Part shown: piece after piece, positions 23,194 to 34,344 of the stretch
Numbering within the stretch: the stretch's first letter is position 1
Layout: the number at the start of each line of letters is the position of its first letter
DNA from: Siphonodentalium dalli
Lineage: Eukaryota > Mollusca > Scaphopoda > Gadilida > Siphonodentaliidae
Length of the DNA stretch: 64,000 nt
NCBI GenBank assembly: GCA_032622095.1
Contig: CP136064.1
Coordinates: 217,202,205-217,266,204 of the forward strand
Direction of reading: 5' to 3'
Notes under the pieces: generated by a model
The model's input: the letters and a program-made list of their open reading frames with translations, nothing else
What the model was told of the DNA's origin: nothing
Databases searched by the model: none
Program-made: the position numbers and the translations under genes

Positions 23194-23468
23194 TTAACCC
23201 TTTCATGATGTGAATCTGCACTGGTGCAGCAATAAAGATAATGTGCCAATGCATTCTCTTGTATATGCGACTCGCCGAGGAGTCTCCCACATGGAGCCTC
23301 ACATATATAAAAAAAATGCACTGGATTACATTGTCAAGGTAAAATTGTTTGGCCAATGCATTCTCTTATATATGCGAGGCTCCATATGGGAGACTGGTAT
23401 AAATAAGAGAATGCATTGGCACAGGGTTTTAATAAAATTTCACGTAGCTCCAGTCATGGAAGGGTTAA
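23194..23468. mobile_element. TTAA foldback MITE (family P4)
   Basis: It runs from TTAACCCTTTCATGATGTGA to TCATGGAAGGGTTAA. Internal inverted modules contain GCCAATGCATTCTCTT...TATATGCGA. It sits 59 bp upstream of rnf7 exon 2. Relatives are at 56328 and 60048. Confidence 0.8.
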
Positions 23469-23650
23469 GTCCAAATGGACTATGTTGGAAGAAATCGCCG
23501 GAATGTAATTGAGTAAATGTTATAAGTAAATTTTAGAAACATTATTTCATAAATATATGAAAAGGTGTACAGAAGACTACGCCTGCACATCAGTTTTGGG
23601 CCATATTGTTTTCAAAATTTTATTTTAATATTGAGATCAAAACAGAATAT

Positions 23651-24330
23651 ACTAGAGATGAGTTGTCCCAATGGGACTAAGGTTACCATTTATATGGCAG
23701 TCGAGAAAAACTGCAAACAAAATTGCCCAATCGGTCTCTGTGCCAAGTTTTTTAAAAATTGACAGGAAAATGTAGGATTACAAGCTCGGACAAAGTTCTG
23801 CATGTTGCAAACATTTTCTAAGCCGAAAGAGAGGGATAACTCTACAAAATAGTCAAACAAATCTCATAATCGCAGGTGCCCTTGGTACTAAATATCTCTG
23901 CCAAGTTTAAAAATTATTGACAGAAAAATATAGGAATAAAATCTCAAACAAAATTACGCATTTTGAGAACATTTTCTAAGTCGAAAAAGGGGAATAACCC
24001 CACAAAAAAGTTTGACGGACCTCATAATATCAGGTGCACAGGTTCCCATGGTACTAAATATCTATGCCAAGTTTTTAAGAAATTGACCAAAAAGGTAGGA
24101 ATATCAGCTCGGACAAAAGTATGCATATGAAAATTTGTCTAAGCCCACAAAGGGGGACAACTCCACAAAAAAGGTGGACAGATCCCATAATTGCAGGTGC
24201 ACATATTCCCATGGTACTAAATGTCTGTGCCAAGTTTAAAATAAATTGACGGAAAAATGTAGGAATAAAAACTTCACGAACAGATGGATGGCTCGACAGA
24301 CGGACAAACAAGCTGATTCCAGTACACACA
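23651..24330 (-). mobile_element. Helentron-like element, minus orientation, with ~3-4 internal repeats
   Basis: On the minus strand it runs from TGTACTGGAATCAGCTTGTT (near 24330) to the hairpin GTCCCATTGGGAC and CTCTAGTA (near 23651). Internal units of roughly 170 bp each contain the equivalent of CCATGGGAACCTGTGCACCT. It is the same subfamily as 54532-55316. Confidence 0.55.
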
Positions 24331-25228
24331 TATTATGTATAGATTGGTTGATCTGGAAAGTGTATAAGTTGTGGAAAAATTATCTACTGCCTCAGACTTC
24401 ACATAAGTCTGGTGTAGAATTCAAATACCATCATACCAGTTCTTGATTTGTTTTTTTTACTTTCCTAATGAGTACCATCATTGCAGTATGTGCTAGATGG
24501 GGAGGTGGTGGGTTTGACCCCCAGACATACAATGTAGGCGAATTTTTTTACCAATTCTCAAGCTTGATCCAAGTTGAAGGACATCTCAATGTTCCACTTC
24601 AATCACAAAATGAAATTTTTTATAAGAAATTATCATTTGTTCATGCACATTATGAAGCAATATCCCCCCAATGAACAAATCATACAAACATATATCTCTC
24701 TATACTCTCACATAGCTTTATAAGCATTATGGAGAGGGATCAAGTTGATTGTGGCTTATTCATAACCTATAATGTATTAAATTTCAGTGAGACATTTTTC
24801 CTAATTTGGAGGGCTGCTTGAGCATTTATAATGCAATTACTGTTAAGCTTATAGAATAATAGAATTACACTGCACAGAGTATCCCTAGTTATTTTATGAA
24901 TTTAATATTGTTAGTTGCTACGGGGAGGTTGATCGAAGAAGAAAAATAAATCTTTTGTTACTTTGTCAATTCATTTTACATGCTGTATCGAGGTTATTCC
25001 CCCATGTGTCCGAATTGCACGGATGTTGAAACCGAAAAATCAGGTTGAGGGACTACAGGAAATTAGTGACGTCACAACATTGCCCCTTTATATGCCATGG
25101 CATGGGTGAGTATTGTGACCAGTGGTCACATGATATCCAAGAACCTCAATCATGGTTTTGTATGTGATTTGAGGTTTAATTATTACCTCCATTTCAGGAT
25201 TTCCCTTACATTAAAATGAGCTTGTTTA
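24331..25228. other. Intronic DNA, nothing recognised
   Basis: AT-rich sequence with no exon, paired terminal repeat or array that I can support. Confidence 0.4.
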
Positions 25229-25577
25229 TATGGGAGGCCATTTTCACATTTATTAAATAATTGACAACTGCGCATAAGCGCAATTCATTTAACATTAATG
25301 TGGTCAGCAATAATAACTATCCAAATTCAATTGTGCTCAAGCTAAATTAGATTGCGCTTAAGCGCAATAATTGATCATCATAAACAAAACCCCCTTTATT
25401 CTTATAGAATAGTCTGCAGGATGACTATCCAGCTAAACCTGATTATGAACCTCATTTGATCTTCGAGGGGTGAAAACTTGTTATAGCTATTGCCCTTAAG
25501 CCAAATTGGATAAAGACGCAAGTAGTTGCACTTAAGCGCAATTGATTTTCTAATAAATGTGAATACGGCCTCCCATA
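25229..25577. mobile_element. MITE with ~50-bp TIRs and GCGCTTAAGCGC modules (family P7)
   Basis: TATGGGAGGCCATTTTCACA at the left pairs with TGTGAATACGGCCTCCCATA at the right. The interior repeats the small palindrome TTGCGCTTAAGCGCAA or variants at about 25273, 25354 and 25530. Non-coding. Confidence 0.75.
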
Positions 25578-26416
25578 TGTTTACACTAAATTACAGTTAA
25601 GTAAAGTCTGCGCATTATATTGATAAGTCATTAGGGGTCTGAATTCTGAGTGACAACCATGAACACAGGTGAGTTTTGGCAGTCGCTGCGACAAACAGTG
25701 CAGACATTTTACCTCAAAACAAGGTCTGTATCAAAGAAATGATTGATTAAAAAGAAAACAATTAAAATATTAATATTAAAGTTATTATCAGTGTATTTAT
25801 TCCCTATCCAATTAATACAACATTATCCATTATACAAATTCAGCATGAGGTCATCTCTGTCTGAGGAATGGCTTTTGATTCTACACAAATTTTTTTTTAT
25901 TGGTTCTGTGAACAAAATACAAAGAAAGCATGCAGAACGTGCGTATAGCATGTGACATGAGCTCTGCTCATGACTTAACACTTATTACTGCTAGAGTACA
26001 CTTGACACTGAGTGACAATGTGTCTTTTGCCAACCGCGGTAGTTCCTTTGATGTCTTTGATGCCGGCTTTTAATATTGCTAAGTACTACTGTTATAAAAG
26101 TCATTGTGTCCACTGTATGTTGTGTTGCTTACATGCTTTAAGTTCATTGTGTTAGTTTTGGCCTTGTCAAACTATGTAATCGCAGATGAGGGAATATTAG
26201 TTTGGAATAGACTATAGCCTCCTAGCAGGCGCCGATGAATGAAGAGAGATAACTCAATTCTACCTTTCTTGATCTTTCCATGCGGGAAAATACATATTCA
26301 GTGATTCACAGATCCTGCAGCCACATATTCTTCACATAATCACATATTACTGTGCCATACTCTATAGGGGGGATCTCATTCCTCCTATAGCCTATGACAT
26401 ATAATTGGTATGTGGC

Positions 26417-26530
26417 TGCATGTGCTGTGGCCATACGTGTACAGTCTAGAGCTATTATTGATATTATTTCATGCATGTGCTGTGGCCATACGTGTACAGT
26501 CTAGAGCTATTATTGATATTATTTCATGCA
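26417..26530. repeat. Two-copy ~55-bp tandem duplication within a near-palindromic stretch
   Basis: GCATGTGCTGTGGCCATACG recurs at about 26418 and 26473 with identical following sequence. The flanks (26360-26410 and 26565-26625) carry inverted-looking ATATAATTGG phrases. Confidence 0.65.
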
Positions 26531-27088
26531 TGTGCGTATGCAGGTATGTGTCACTCTCCACTCGTGCCATACCTCATGGGGGGAATTCATGATCTGCCAT
26601 GGGGTATGGCATATAATTGGCGCATAGCTGTGTGTCACATATTAACAAGTTTATGTATATTCTGCATAGATCGTTCAAGAATAAATATGTGATACATATA
26701 ACAATTGTTTGGTTCTCTCTTCGGCAATTAACTTGAGATTAAAGAAAGATAATCTGTTTTAAATTTGGTTCTATAGGTAGCTTCAATGTTCCTGCTTGTT
26801 GTCTCAGGTGCAAGGAAATGGCTACTTTTCTGTGATAAACATCCCGATTTTCTCCCGACAGGGCGCTGGGCATGTGCTTCCCAAAAAATATACGGCCACA
26901 TTCCCCAATCCCCTAGTGGAAACCCTGAGTATGTGCAACTCTGTAATTTTTGCTCTGCAGATTTGCATGGAAATCCCCATTCAAAATTGGTCACTTGAAG
27001 TTGTCCCCCCCCCCTAATTTATTTTATGACGCATTTGACAGGCAGACAGATGGACTCCCCCTTAATTTATTTTATGACGCATTGACAG

Positions 27089-28971
27089 GTCACTATGAAT
27101 ACCGAACACAACCGAACATAACCGAACACAACCGAAAACAAGTTAAAATAAGGGTTAAAAGACGGAAATATATGAAATAAAGTTTATATTGATGTGTGTG
27201 TATATGTAAGCTAGTGATATGTGAAGTTTGATGCAATTTGGCCGATTAAAAGTTACGTTAATGAAAGTTTTATGTAATTTCACGCCGAGTCCGAGTCCGG
27301 CGTGATGGCGGCTAACTCTATGAATACCGAACACAAGTCCAAATAAGGCGTATATAAGGGAAATATATTTTGATGCAATTTGGCCGATTAGAAGTTTAGT
27401 TATTGATAGGTTTATGTACAATATTAGCTGTCGGCACGTAAACCAGAGTTCAGCAAGATGGCGACTAACTCTATGAACACCGAACACAAGTTCAAATAAG
27501 GCGTATTTTAGGGAAATATATGAAATAAAGTTTATAATGATGTGTATTTATATGTAAGCTAGTGATATGTGAAGTTTGATGCAATTTGGCTGATTTGGCA
27601 CAATTACCCCATTGAAGGGGAGTGTGTGACATTGCCCTTTGGGATTTTTTTTTTAACATATGCATGTTAGATAAATGATATGCTACAAAAAAGACGAAAA
27701 TAATGATATTCTGTAAAAAATTACCTATATGCATACCAATATTCATATATATATACTTATATAACTTATATATATTTTTATATTTCCATCGTGTACATAT
27801 TCTATATAAAATATTGTATATGTGTTATTTACTTAATACCGCTTCTTGGCTCTCTTTTTTACTCAGATTACTCAAGATGGTTTTCCTTTAGATGGCGAGT
27901 ACACAATCTGTGTGTGCTCCCGGGAAAACATGTCGATTTTGCAATCTCGTCATCGGTGCCGAACACAATATTGTTTATTCATTCTATTTTGGTTTATGAA
28001 ACCTTGCTTGAATATCACTGTCAAAACATCCCTGAAATCTTTTCGATAATATTAAAGCCAGAGTAATCCGCGATCGCACATCGGTAATTAATCAGCAACA
28101 AAGGGTCTACTGCGCAGTGCCATGCATATGTTAGGGGAAATTAATTATCACCTATCGCTGATGTCTTAATCATCTCTTATTATTTCGACTTGGTGTTCGG
28201 TTTTCATAGAAATCCTCGCCGAACTCTCGCTTGCGTGCCGACTTCACATACCAGTAACTTACATATACATACAAATCATTAAAACTTTATTTTATATATT
28301 TCCCTTTTATAGGCCTTATTTGAACTTGTGTTCGGTATTCATATAGTTAGCCGCCATTTCGCCGAACTCTGGTTTATATGTGCCGACAGCTAATATTGTA
28401 CCGTACATAAAACTACAAATAACTAAAATTTTAATCGGCCAAATTGCATCAAACTTCACATATCACTAACTTACGTATCAATACACATCATTACAAACTT
28501 TATTTCATATGTTTCCCTTATATACGCCTTATTTGAACTTGTGTTCGGTATTCATAGAGTTAGCCGCCGAACTCTGTGGTTTACGTGCCGACAGCTAATA
28601 TTGTACATAAACCTATCAATAACTAAACTTCTAATCGGCCAAATTGCATCAAACTTCACATATCACTAACTTACATATACACACACATCATTATAAACTT
28701 TACTTCATATATTTCCCTTACATTGTATATACGCCTTATTTGGACTTGGTATTCGGTATTCATAGACTCTGACTCGGCGTGAAATTACATAAAACTTTCA
28801 TTAACGTAACTTTTAATTGGCCAAATTGCATCAAACTTCACATATCACTAGCTTACATATACGCACACACCCCTACATAATTTAGTTCTTATATTTCCGT
28901 CTTTTAACCCTTATTTTAACTTGTTTTCGGTTGTGTTCGGTTATGTTCGGTATTCATACTCATAGTGACCG
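27089..28971. mobile_element. 1.9-kb foldback element with multi-unit arms and 10-bp target duplication
   Basis: The termini are GTCACTATGAATACCGAACA and its complement (GTATTCATACTCATAGTGAC). The arms consist of inverted ~200-250-bp units with CCGAACACAAG, TTGATGCAATTTGGCCGATT and AGATGGCGGCTAACTC phrases: roughly two in the left arm and four in the right. GCATTGACAG lies immediately left (27079-27088) and again beyond the neighbouring element (29385-29394). The 9-10 bp duplication suggests a Mutator-like transposase. The centre (27600-28200) shows no transposase. Confidence 0.75.
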
Positions 28972-28978
28972 GCATTGA

Positions 28979-29382
28979 GGTATCCAGCTAACTGGGACCT
29001 TGGCTAACTGGGACCTCAAGTCAGGCTAACTGGGACCTTGGCTTTATTAACAATAAATATTCATAGAAATATATAAGATAGAAATTAAAATAGTGACCTT
29101 CAGTTTTATAGATTGACAATATATTTTTTTTATTTATTTTTTTATTAAGTCAGGTTGAAACAAATCTAAAACATTTTTGAAGCAATAACATAAATAAAAC
29201 AGACAATATTCTATTATCAATGTTCTATTCTACTAATATATGTAATAAATATAACCAAGGTCCCAGTTAGCCAAAGCCAAAGGTCCCAGTTAGCCAAGGT
29301 CCCAGTTGGTCATGGTCCCAGTTAGCCAAGGTCCCAGTTAGCCGAAAGTCCCAGTTAGCCAAGGGCCCAGTTAGCTGACATT
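28979..29382. mobile_element. Small foldback with GCTAACTGGGACCTTG arrays, 9-bp target duplication
   Basis: The left arm has three copies of a ~16-bp unit GCTAACTGGGACCTTG (28986-29045). The right arm has about seven in inverse orientation (CAAGGTCCCAGTTAGC; 29265-29375). The centre is AT-rich and unrelated. CGGCATTGA flanks it on both sides (28970-28978 and 29383-29391). It inserted into the target duplication of the preceding foldback, about 120 bp from rnf7 exon 1. Confidence 0.82.
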
Positions 29383-29504
29383 CGGCATTGACAGGCAGAC
29401 AGATGGACTCACGGACAGACATGTTAAACAGTTAAACCCATAATATTAAGAAGACTATATCAGAGAACGTTTTTGTTGGATAATAGCAAAATAGAAATAT
29501 ATAC

Positions 29505-29655
29505 CCATCACTTGTACTCTGCAAATTGCACAGGTGTCGCATTCAACGTCCCAGCTCCACATTGCAACGAGATTCCATTTTTTTAGAGTGAACATTTTTT
29601 CTGGTTTCCTCTCTAAATCTCTGACCTCTTGATCAACCTCCATTTCGTCTGCCAT
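29505..29655 (-). CDS. rnf7: RNF7/RBX2 RING-H2 protein, exon 1 with start codon
   Basis: RNF7 (RBX2, SAG) is the RING subunit of cullin-RING ligases, chiefly CUL5-based. It binds the cullin through an N-terminal strand and recruits ubiquitin-loaded E2. This exon encodes residues 1-50: a short acidic leader, then KMFTLKKWNLVAMWSWDVEC, the cullin-contacting segment, and the first zinc ligands Cys39, Cys42 and Cys45 (DTCAIC). The ATG at 29655 is the first in frame; Met21 is a possible internal start but the acidic leader fits family length. The donor is G|GTATAT, phase 1. Spliced with 23088-23135 and 19403-19521 it gives 318 nt and 105 residues, close to the 113 of human RNF7. All expected Cys/His ligands are present. 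A paralogue-type assignment to RBX1 is less likely because of the segment after Cys45. Confidence 0.93.
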
Positions 29656-29860
29656 GATGAAATTATTGAAAAATAAAGTCCAGCTTCAAAGCTATTAGAT
29701 AGAAGTGTTTTAGTATCGAAATATTGAATATATAACGTCGATCTATTCCAACTTAAGTTGTTTGTTTGTTTGTAACCAAATTCCACAATGGGGAAAACCT
29801 TTGGAATACCGGAAGTGCTAAAATTAAATGGTTTTTTTTGTCCGAATATTTAACGACGAT
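29656..29860 (-). promoter_or_regulatory. Probable rnf7 5' region with a consensus ETS motif
   Basis: ACCGGAAGTG at 29808-29817 is a perfect ETS-type core about 155 bp upstream of the start codon, a common arrangement for animal housekeeping genes. No TATA box is evident. The transcription start is not determinable. Confidence 0.4.
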
Positions 29861-29877
29861 AAAATACCAAAAGTGTC

Positions 29878-30340
29878 ATTGTATCTGTATCTGTATCTGT
29901 ATTAGGTTCAGCGTAGGATCCTTCCGGATATAAGTACGCTGGTGCTGGATCAGTATGATGGTGTTTGACTGCTGGATGATGTTGTCTCCAGCAGTGAGGC
30001 ACATGCACTTTCCTCAAGCTGATTCCATTCCAGGATAGTTTTTAGAAGAATGAATGTTGTAGTTCCTTTGTGTCGGCCTTGATCAGCTTGTAAGGTTTTG
30101 AGTTATTACACTCATAATTTTGCACGATGTTTTGTGACTGATAACCCTCGAAGTGTTTAGCAACGATCTTTCGGCCCACTTTTTTGTCTATTAGTATGTC
30201 ATGGGTTGTGACAGATGGTAACTTCCCGTTAACTATCTTACGGAAGAGTGTCAACCTCTGTACACTAACTGCGTCTTCTATCTTGGAGTGGGTGGAGTCC
30301 TAAATGGTCTTTCATGGCTGTAACATTGTTAATACATATA
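29878..30340 (-). pseudogene. 3' end of a CR1/L2-type LINE, frameshifted
   Basis: Minus-strand translation shows the usual end of a LINE reverse-transcriptase ORF: LGLHPLQDRR (about 30300), then RLTLFRKIVNGKLP, HSFF, and EWNQLEES in successive frames. At least two frame changes and a stop separate them. The element ends in a (TGTATC)n tail on the plus strand at 29880-29902, a typical LINE 3' microsatellite. It is not functional. Confidence 0.7.
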
Positions 30341-30479
30341 ATTAGAACAAACTTGCTGGAAAGACAACTGACAAAAATATGACTGTAAATTAGAACTGGG
30401 AAGTAAGACTCCAGTTACCAAAAACTGTATACAATGCACTGGACAATGTGCCAATATCACAGAAATTCATAACTCAAAT

Positions 30480-30730
30480 TTAAGGGTACACAATCCGATC
30501 AGACGGTCCCCATATCATCAAGATACAATGTTCAACAATATTTCTTCAAAATACGCTTTAGTTATCAGAATCCATTAATTAAAAAAAAATTACAACAAAA
30601 TAATGCTAACCACTGTCAACTGTGGTATAAAATTTCATAAAACGTGTTATTTATCCACATTTTGTTCAACGAAATATGGCCGTATTATCACTTATTTATT
30701 AAAAAAATTAAATATTTAAACAAAAATAAT
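30480..30730. mobile_element. P10-related fragment
   Basis: GGTCCCCATATCATC (30506) is the complement of GATGATATGGGGACC in the 8214 copy (about 8578). TTCTTCAAAATACG and AACCACTGTCAACTGTGG match the inverted end of the 31574 copy. Confidence 0.5.
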
Positions 30731-30913
30731 AATATTTACTTTATTAAGTTTAAATCAAAAGTTTGAAAAACTAACGCCGTTATAACCTCCGCCAGAGTAC
30801 CCCGAGTCACCACACCGGATTTCGTTGAAATCGGTCCAGGAATCTGGAAGAAAAATCCTAACAGACAGACAGACAAACAGACAGATCATACTCTTTTGTA
30901 TTCTCTTCATAAT

Positions 30914-30997
30914 AATTGGAGATATCTCTTAATGTATTGGAGATATCTCCAAATGAATTGGAGATATCTCCAAATTAATTGGAGATATCTGTAAATA
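30914..30997. repeat. 21-bp tandem repeat, four copies
   Basis: Four successive units of ATTGGAGATATCTCCAAATNA, each containing the palindrome GGAGATATCTCC. Confidence 0.8.
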
Positions 30998-31573
30998 GGG
31001 GATAAATAGAGGAACGGCGTCCCATGGGAACGGCGCCCCATATATATTCCTCAATTGTGTTGTCATATAGCTGCATGTGTGTAAGGCTAACACAAGTCAT
31101 GTACTGTGTGTCTTTCAACTGTTCTTTCAGTATCCTCTGTAACCGCAATCATATACACCCAAGAGTCACACTAACTAGTATGGTCATTAGGCGGTTATAC
31201 CTGGAATAAATTGGTAACGAAGCCGTTTGTGTGGACTGTTTTGTATAGGACAACATTATTCACACACTAATCCACTAAATATGCTTTGTAGAATCTTACC
31301 AATTTAACATGACGTCCATATCTGCAGAATATCTGTCCCAAAATGGCCGCCAAAACGGACTAAATCGAATGAAATTTACATTTTGTGAAATATTGAATAG
31401 GTATAGCAAATAACGTAGTTTTATCTGTACTGTTTAGTTAATCTTGAATCGTGCGATATACTAGTATGTGTAACAGTCTATGTAAACATACACTCAGATT
31501 CATACTGATACTGACACTATTTTTATATGTGGGTATGTAGTTTACTCCAGACTGTATGTGTAACTAAACAGTT

Positions 31574-32450
31574 AAGGATGCATAATCCGAATTAACACTC
31601 CCAAAGCGGGGGGGGATTTTTTTCCGGGCACGTATGCCGGGGTGGGTGGGTATTCGATGGGACCAACAAACAATTTTTTCGGCAACTAAAAAAAACATTT
31701 TATCCATGTTTTTTGACTGTTTTTTTGCAATGAGTTTGGCTTAAAACACTTTAGAATAAGAGAAATAGTGTAATTCTAACTGCTAAGCTGACTGCAGGCA
31801 GTTATCGTGTTGTATTTTGTTGCAAATTTTGAAATCCAAGATGGCCGCTGGCAGCCATGTTTTTTTGGCCGAATGACCCCAAAATGACTCGTTCCTATTT
31901 ACATGTCAATGTTAACATCCATGACAAATAGTATGCACAGAAATTCATATACAGCTGTTTACAGTGAATTCCCCCCCCGCAAATCTCTGTTTTAGTGTTA
32001 AAAGGTGGGGTGGGTGTCCAAAAATTGTCGGAAAAACTGCCGAAAACGGAAAAAAAATTGGACGCGGGGGTGTGTGGGTCCCAAAAAGGGTCGAAAGGAA
32101 AAAATCGGCATACGTGCCTGACAATTTTTTCCGACCCCCCCCCCCTGACCAAAGTACTGTTTCTTTGGCTTCGGGGGGAGGGTAAAACAAAATTGGATTC
32201 GAGTCGAGGAACCCACCCATCAAAGCTCAGAGTGATCAGATATCGATTTTTGAAATTTGTTATTTCTCGAGATATGTAGATATTTGTAGCCTGCAACAAA
32301 ATCGTCAAGGCGACGGTTTCCGACAAAATTGCGGATGAATATGGATAACTCTAAAATCAAGTGGTAATACGGCAAAATTTCGTGATAATCAAATGATAAT
32401 ACGGCCACGTTTTGTGGAACAATATGTTGATATATAACACGTTTTAGGAA
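31574..32450. mobile_element. P10 MITE interrupted by a G-rich foldback
   Basis: The left P10 end (GGATGCATAATCCGAATTAA) is at 31575. The body resumes at about 32150 (TTTCTTTGGCTTCGGGG) and reaches GGATAACTCTAAAATCAAGT at 32342. A 0.54-kb insert separates the parts. Confidence 0.6.
31607..32148. mobile_element. Insert with poly-G/poly-C TIRs nested in P10
   Basis: GGGGGGGGATTTTTTTCC + GGGCACGTATGCCG at the left pairs with CGGCATACGTGCC...TTTTTTCC + poly-C at the right. Several open frames (up to 143 codons) cross it but are low-complexity and contradict one another; none is a credible gene. It includes the ATCCAAGATGGCCGCTGGCA phrase also found in other repeats. Confidence 0.6.
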
Positions 32451-33120
32451 ATGTTATACGATAGTTGACAGTGGTTAGCATTATTTTGTTGTATAGTTTA
32501 TCAATTCTGATAATTAAACCGTATTTTGAAGAATTATTATGGGGTGAAGGTCGAATATAGCTCCTGTGACATTATACCCTTATATATATCTTCTATTTTA
32601 TTCCATTTGGAAATAACATTTATTTATGTTGCCGCGTTGATAAATTGAGCATTCTTCAAAAGAATATCTTGATACTTGGTGTGTGGCCACCTTTGAGAAC
32701 ATGCAGGTAATCGTCTAGTTTGAGTCAATTTTGTTCCAGAATTTGAATTGTTTGTTCTTTTAAAAAGCCAAGGTCCCAAAAAGCCACATCGATGCGGGGA
32801 CGTGGGGTCTGCGACCTTTTATTTTGTTTGCGTTTACGCTCAAGACAAGGTCTTGTGTAGATCTGGTCTGAAATTGCTGGGTACGTTCAGTCCATGGTTG
32901 ACAGATCTGACGAATACTATACGTGAGACGAACGTAAACGCCACCACCTCATCGGGATGAGAGTAGGAATCGGAGACGGCGGTGGCGTCTAAGAAGAACA
33001 TAGCAAGTCTTCCTTGGTTGTTTGACTGCGAAGGAATTCAGAGATGTCATAATATATAGTTTGGGTTTTTTTTTGCGACGATTCCTATATATATATATGC
33101 GCGCGCTCCATTGCATGGAG
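32451..33120. other. Intergenic DNA, no gene seen
   Basis: The sequence includes ACGGCGGTGGCG (32977) and an AT microsatellite at 33089-33100. No exon is supported. Confidence 0.4.
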
Positions 33121-33795
33121 TTAAAGGCCCACTTAACTTTCGAACCTCCAGATCACATATATAAAATATATGCCATATTATATGCCATTTGAAAGTGTAA
33201 TAACAGTTACTGTGAACATGTCGTTTTTGTTGAGTTACTGACGTGTTGTTGTGATTATGTTTCATCTGTATTGTAGTCCAAAGTGTATTATTTTCAACGA
33301 AGGAGGAATAACTCTATATCTTAAAGGCTTACTTAATTTTCGAACCCCCAGATTACATTATATCATAGTAATATATATGCCATATTATATACCATTTGAA
33401 AGAGGAAGCTCCAAAACATTGTATTTTCAACTTATCCGGTGTAATAAACTGAGGACATGTTGTTTTTGTTGAGTTGCCAACGCGTTTTGTCATCTAGATT
33501 GCAGTAAAAAGCAGTACTTATTATTTTAAATGCAGGGGAATAACTCTATATATTAAAGATAGAGTTCTTCCCCTTCCATCCCCCTTTGCATTCTGGGATC
33601 AAAAGGGGGGAAGTCATTCTATGATTTCAGCAGTTTTCTATTTCTCTTTGGGCATGTTCTGAGACACAGATGTTTCAAATAGTGATGAATTATAGTATTT
33701 TAATCATATTTTATGGCATATGTTGTTATTAAAACCGTATATCAAGTCACTATAAACAAAATAATCGGCGACTCGAAAATTAAGTGGGCCTTTAA
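33121..33795. mobile_element. TTAA MITE (family P3) with internal rearrangement
   Basis: It begins TTAAAGGCCCACTTAACTTT and ends AAAATTAAGTGGGCCTTTAA. A second degenerate P3 start is at 33330 (CTTAAAGGCTTACTTAATTT), and another P3-like end at 34012-34031 follows the element, so two or more P3 copies overlap here. Confidence 0.7.
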
Positions 33796-34031
33796 AGTTA
33801 GTTATTCCCCTTCCATTGAAAATACATTTTTAGTTTGAATTCTGTTGCAATCTGGGAGCCATAACGGGGGGGGGGGTCTTTCTATGATTTCAGCTGTTTT
33901 CTATTTCTCTGTGGGTATCTTCTGAGACACAGACGTTCCAAAATTTTATGGCATAAATTGTTATTGATACCGTATATCAAGGCACTATAAAAAAAATTAA
34001 TCGATGACTCGAAAATCAAGTGAGCCTTTAA

Positions 34032-34344
34032 GTTGGACATGTAGCATTACTCGATGCACTGGCTCAGTGTGAGTGTTCCTCGCTCCAATATTTCTGACAG
34101 AATCAGTTCGAGAGATGTTAGCGACGCTGTGGAAACTTGAATCGATAATGTCAAAGTTGCTTTTTCCTTTGGTCACATTTGGTATTTCATCGCCGCCATT
34201 CGTCTTTGCAAAGATAGATAACTCATAAATTAAAACGTCCGCAAACCAGGAAGTAAAACTTTTGTAAGACAAGTTGAAAACTAAGTTGCAAACTAAAATG
34301 GCATTTTATCTTTTAACAATGCCAATCCATTCAATACAAGCAAA
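34032..34344 (+). promoter_or_regulatory. Probable shark 5' region with YY1-like motif and an overlapping uORF
   Basis: GCCGCCATT (YY1-like) is at 34192-34200 and an ETS-like CCAGGAAGT at 34247-34255. A 17-codon upstream ORF starts at ATG 34298 and its TGA (34346-34348) overlaps the proposed shark start codon as ATGA, an arrangement suited to reinitiation control. The transcription start site is not identifiable. Confidence 0.4.

Larger units (their letters stand above)
23136..29504 (-). other. rnf7 intron 1 (6.4 kb)
   Basis: The intron is bounded by GTATAT at 29504 and CAG at 23136, phase 1. It holds P4 (23194), a Helentron-like copy (23651), P7 (25229), a tandem duplication (26417), and two back-to-back foldback elements (27089-28971 and 28979-29382). 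Confidence 0.85.

Noticed and set aside
31895-32326. 143-codon minus-strand ORF
   Set aside because: It crosses the boundary of two nested mobile elements and is low-complexity; opposite-strand frames are equally open.
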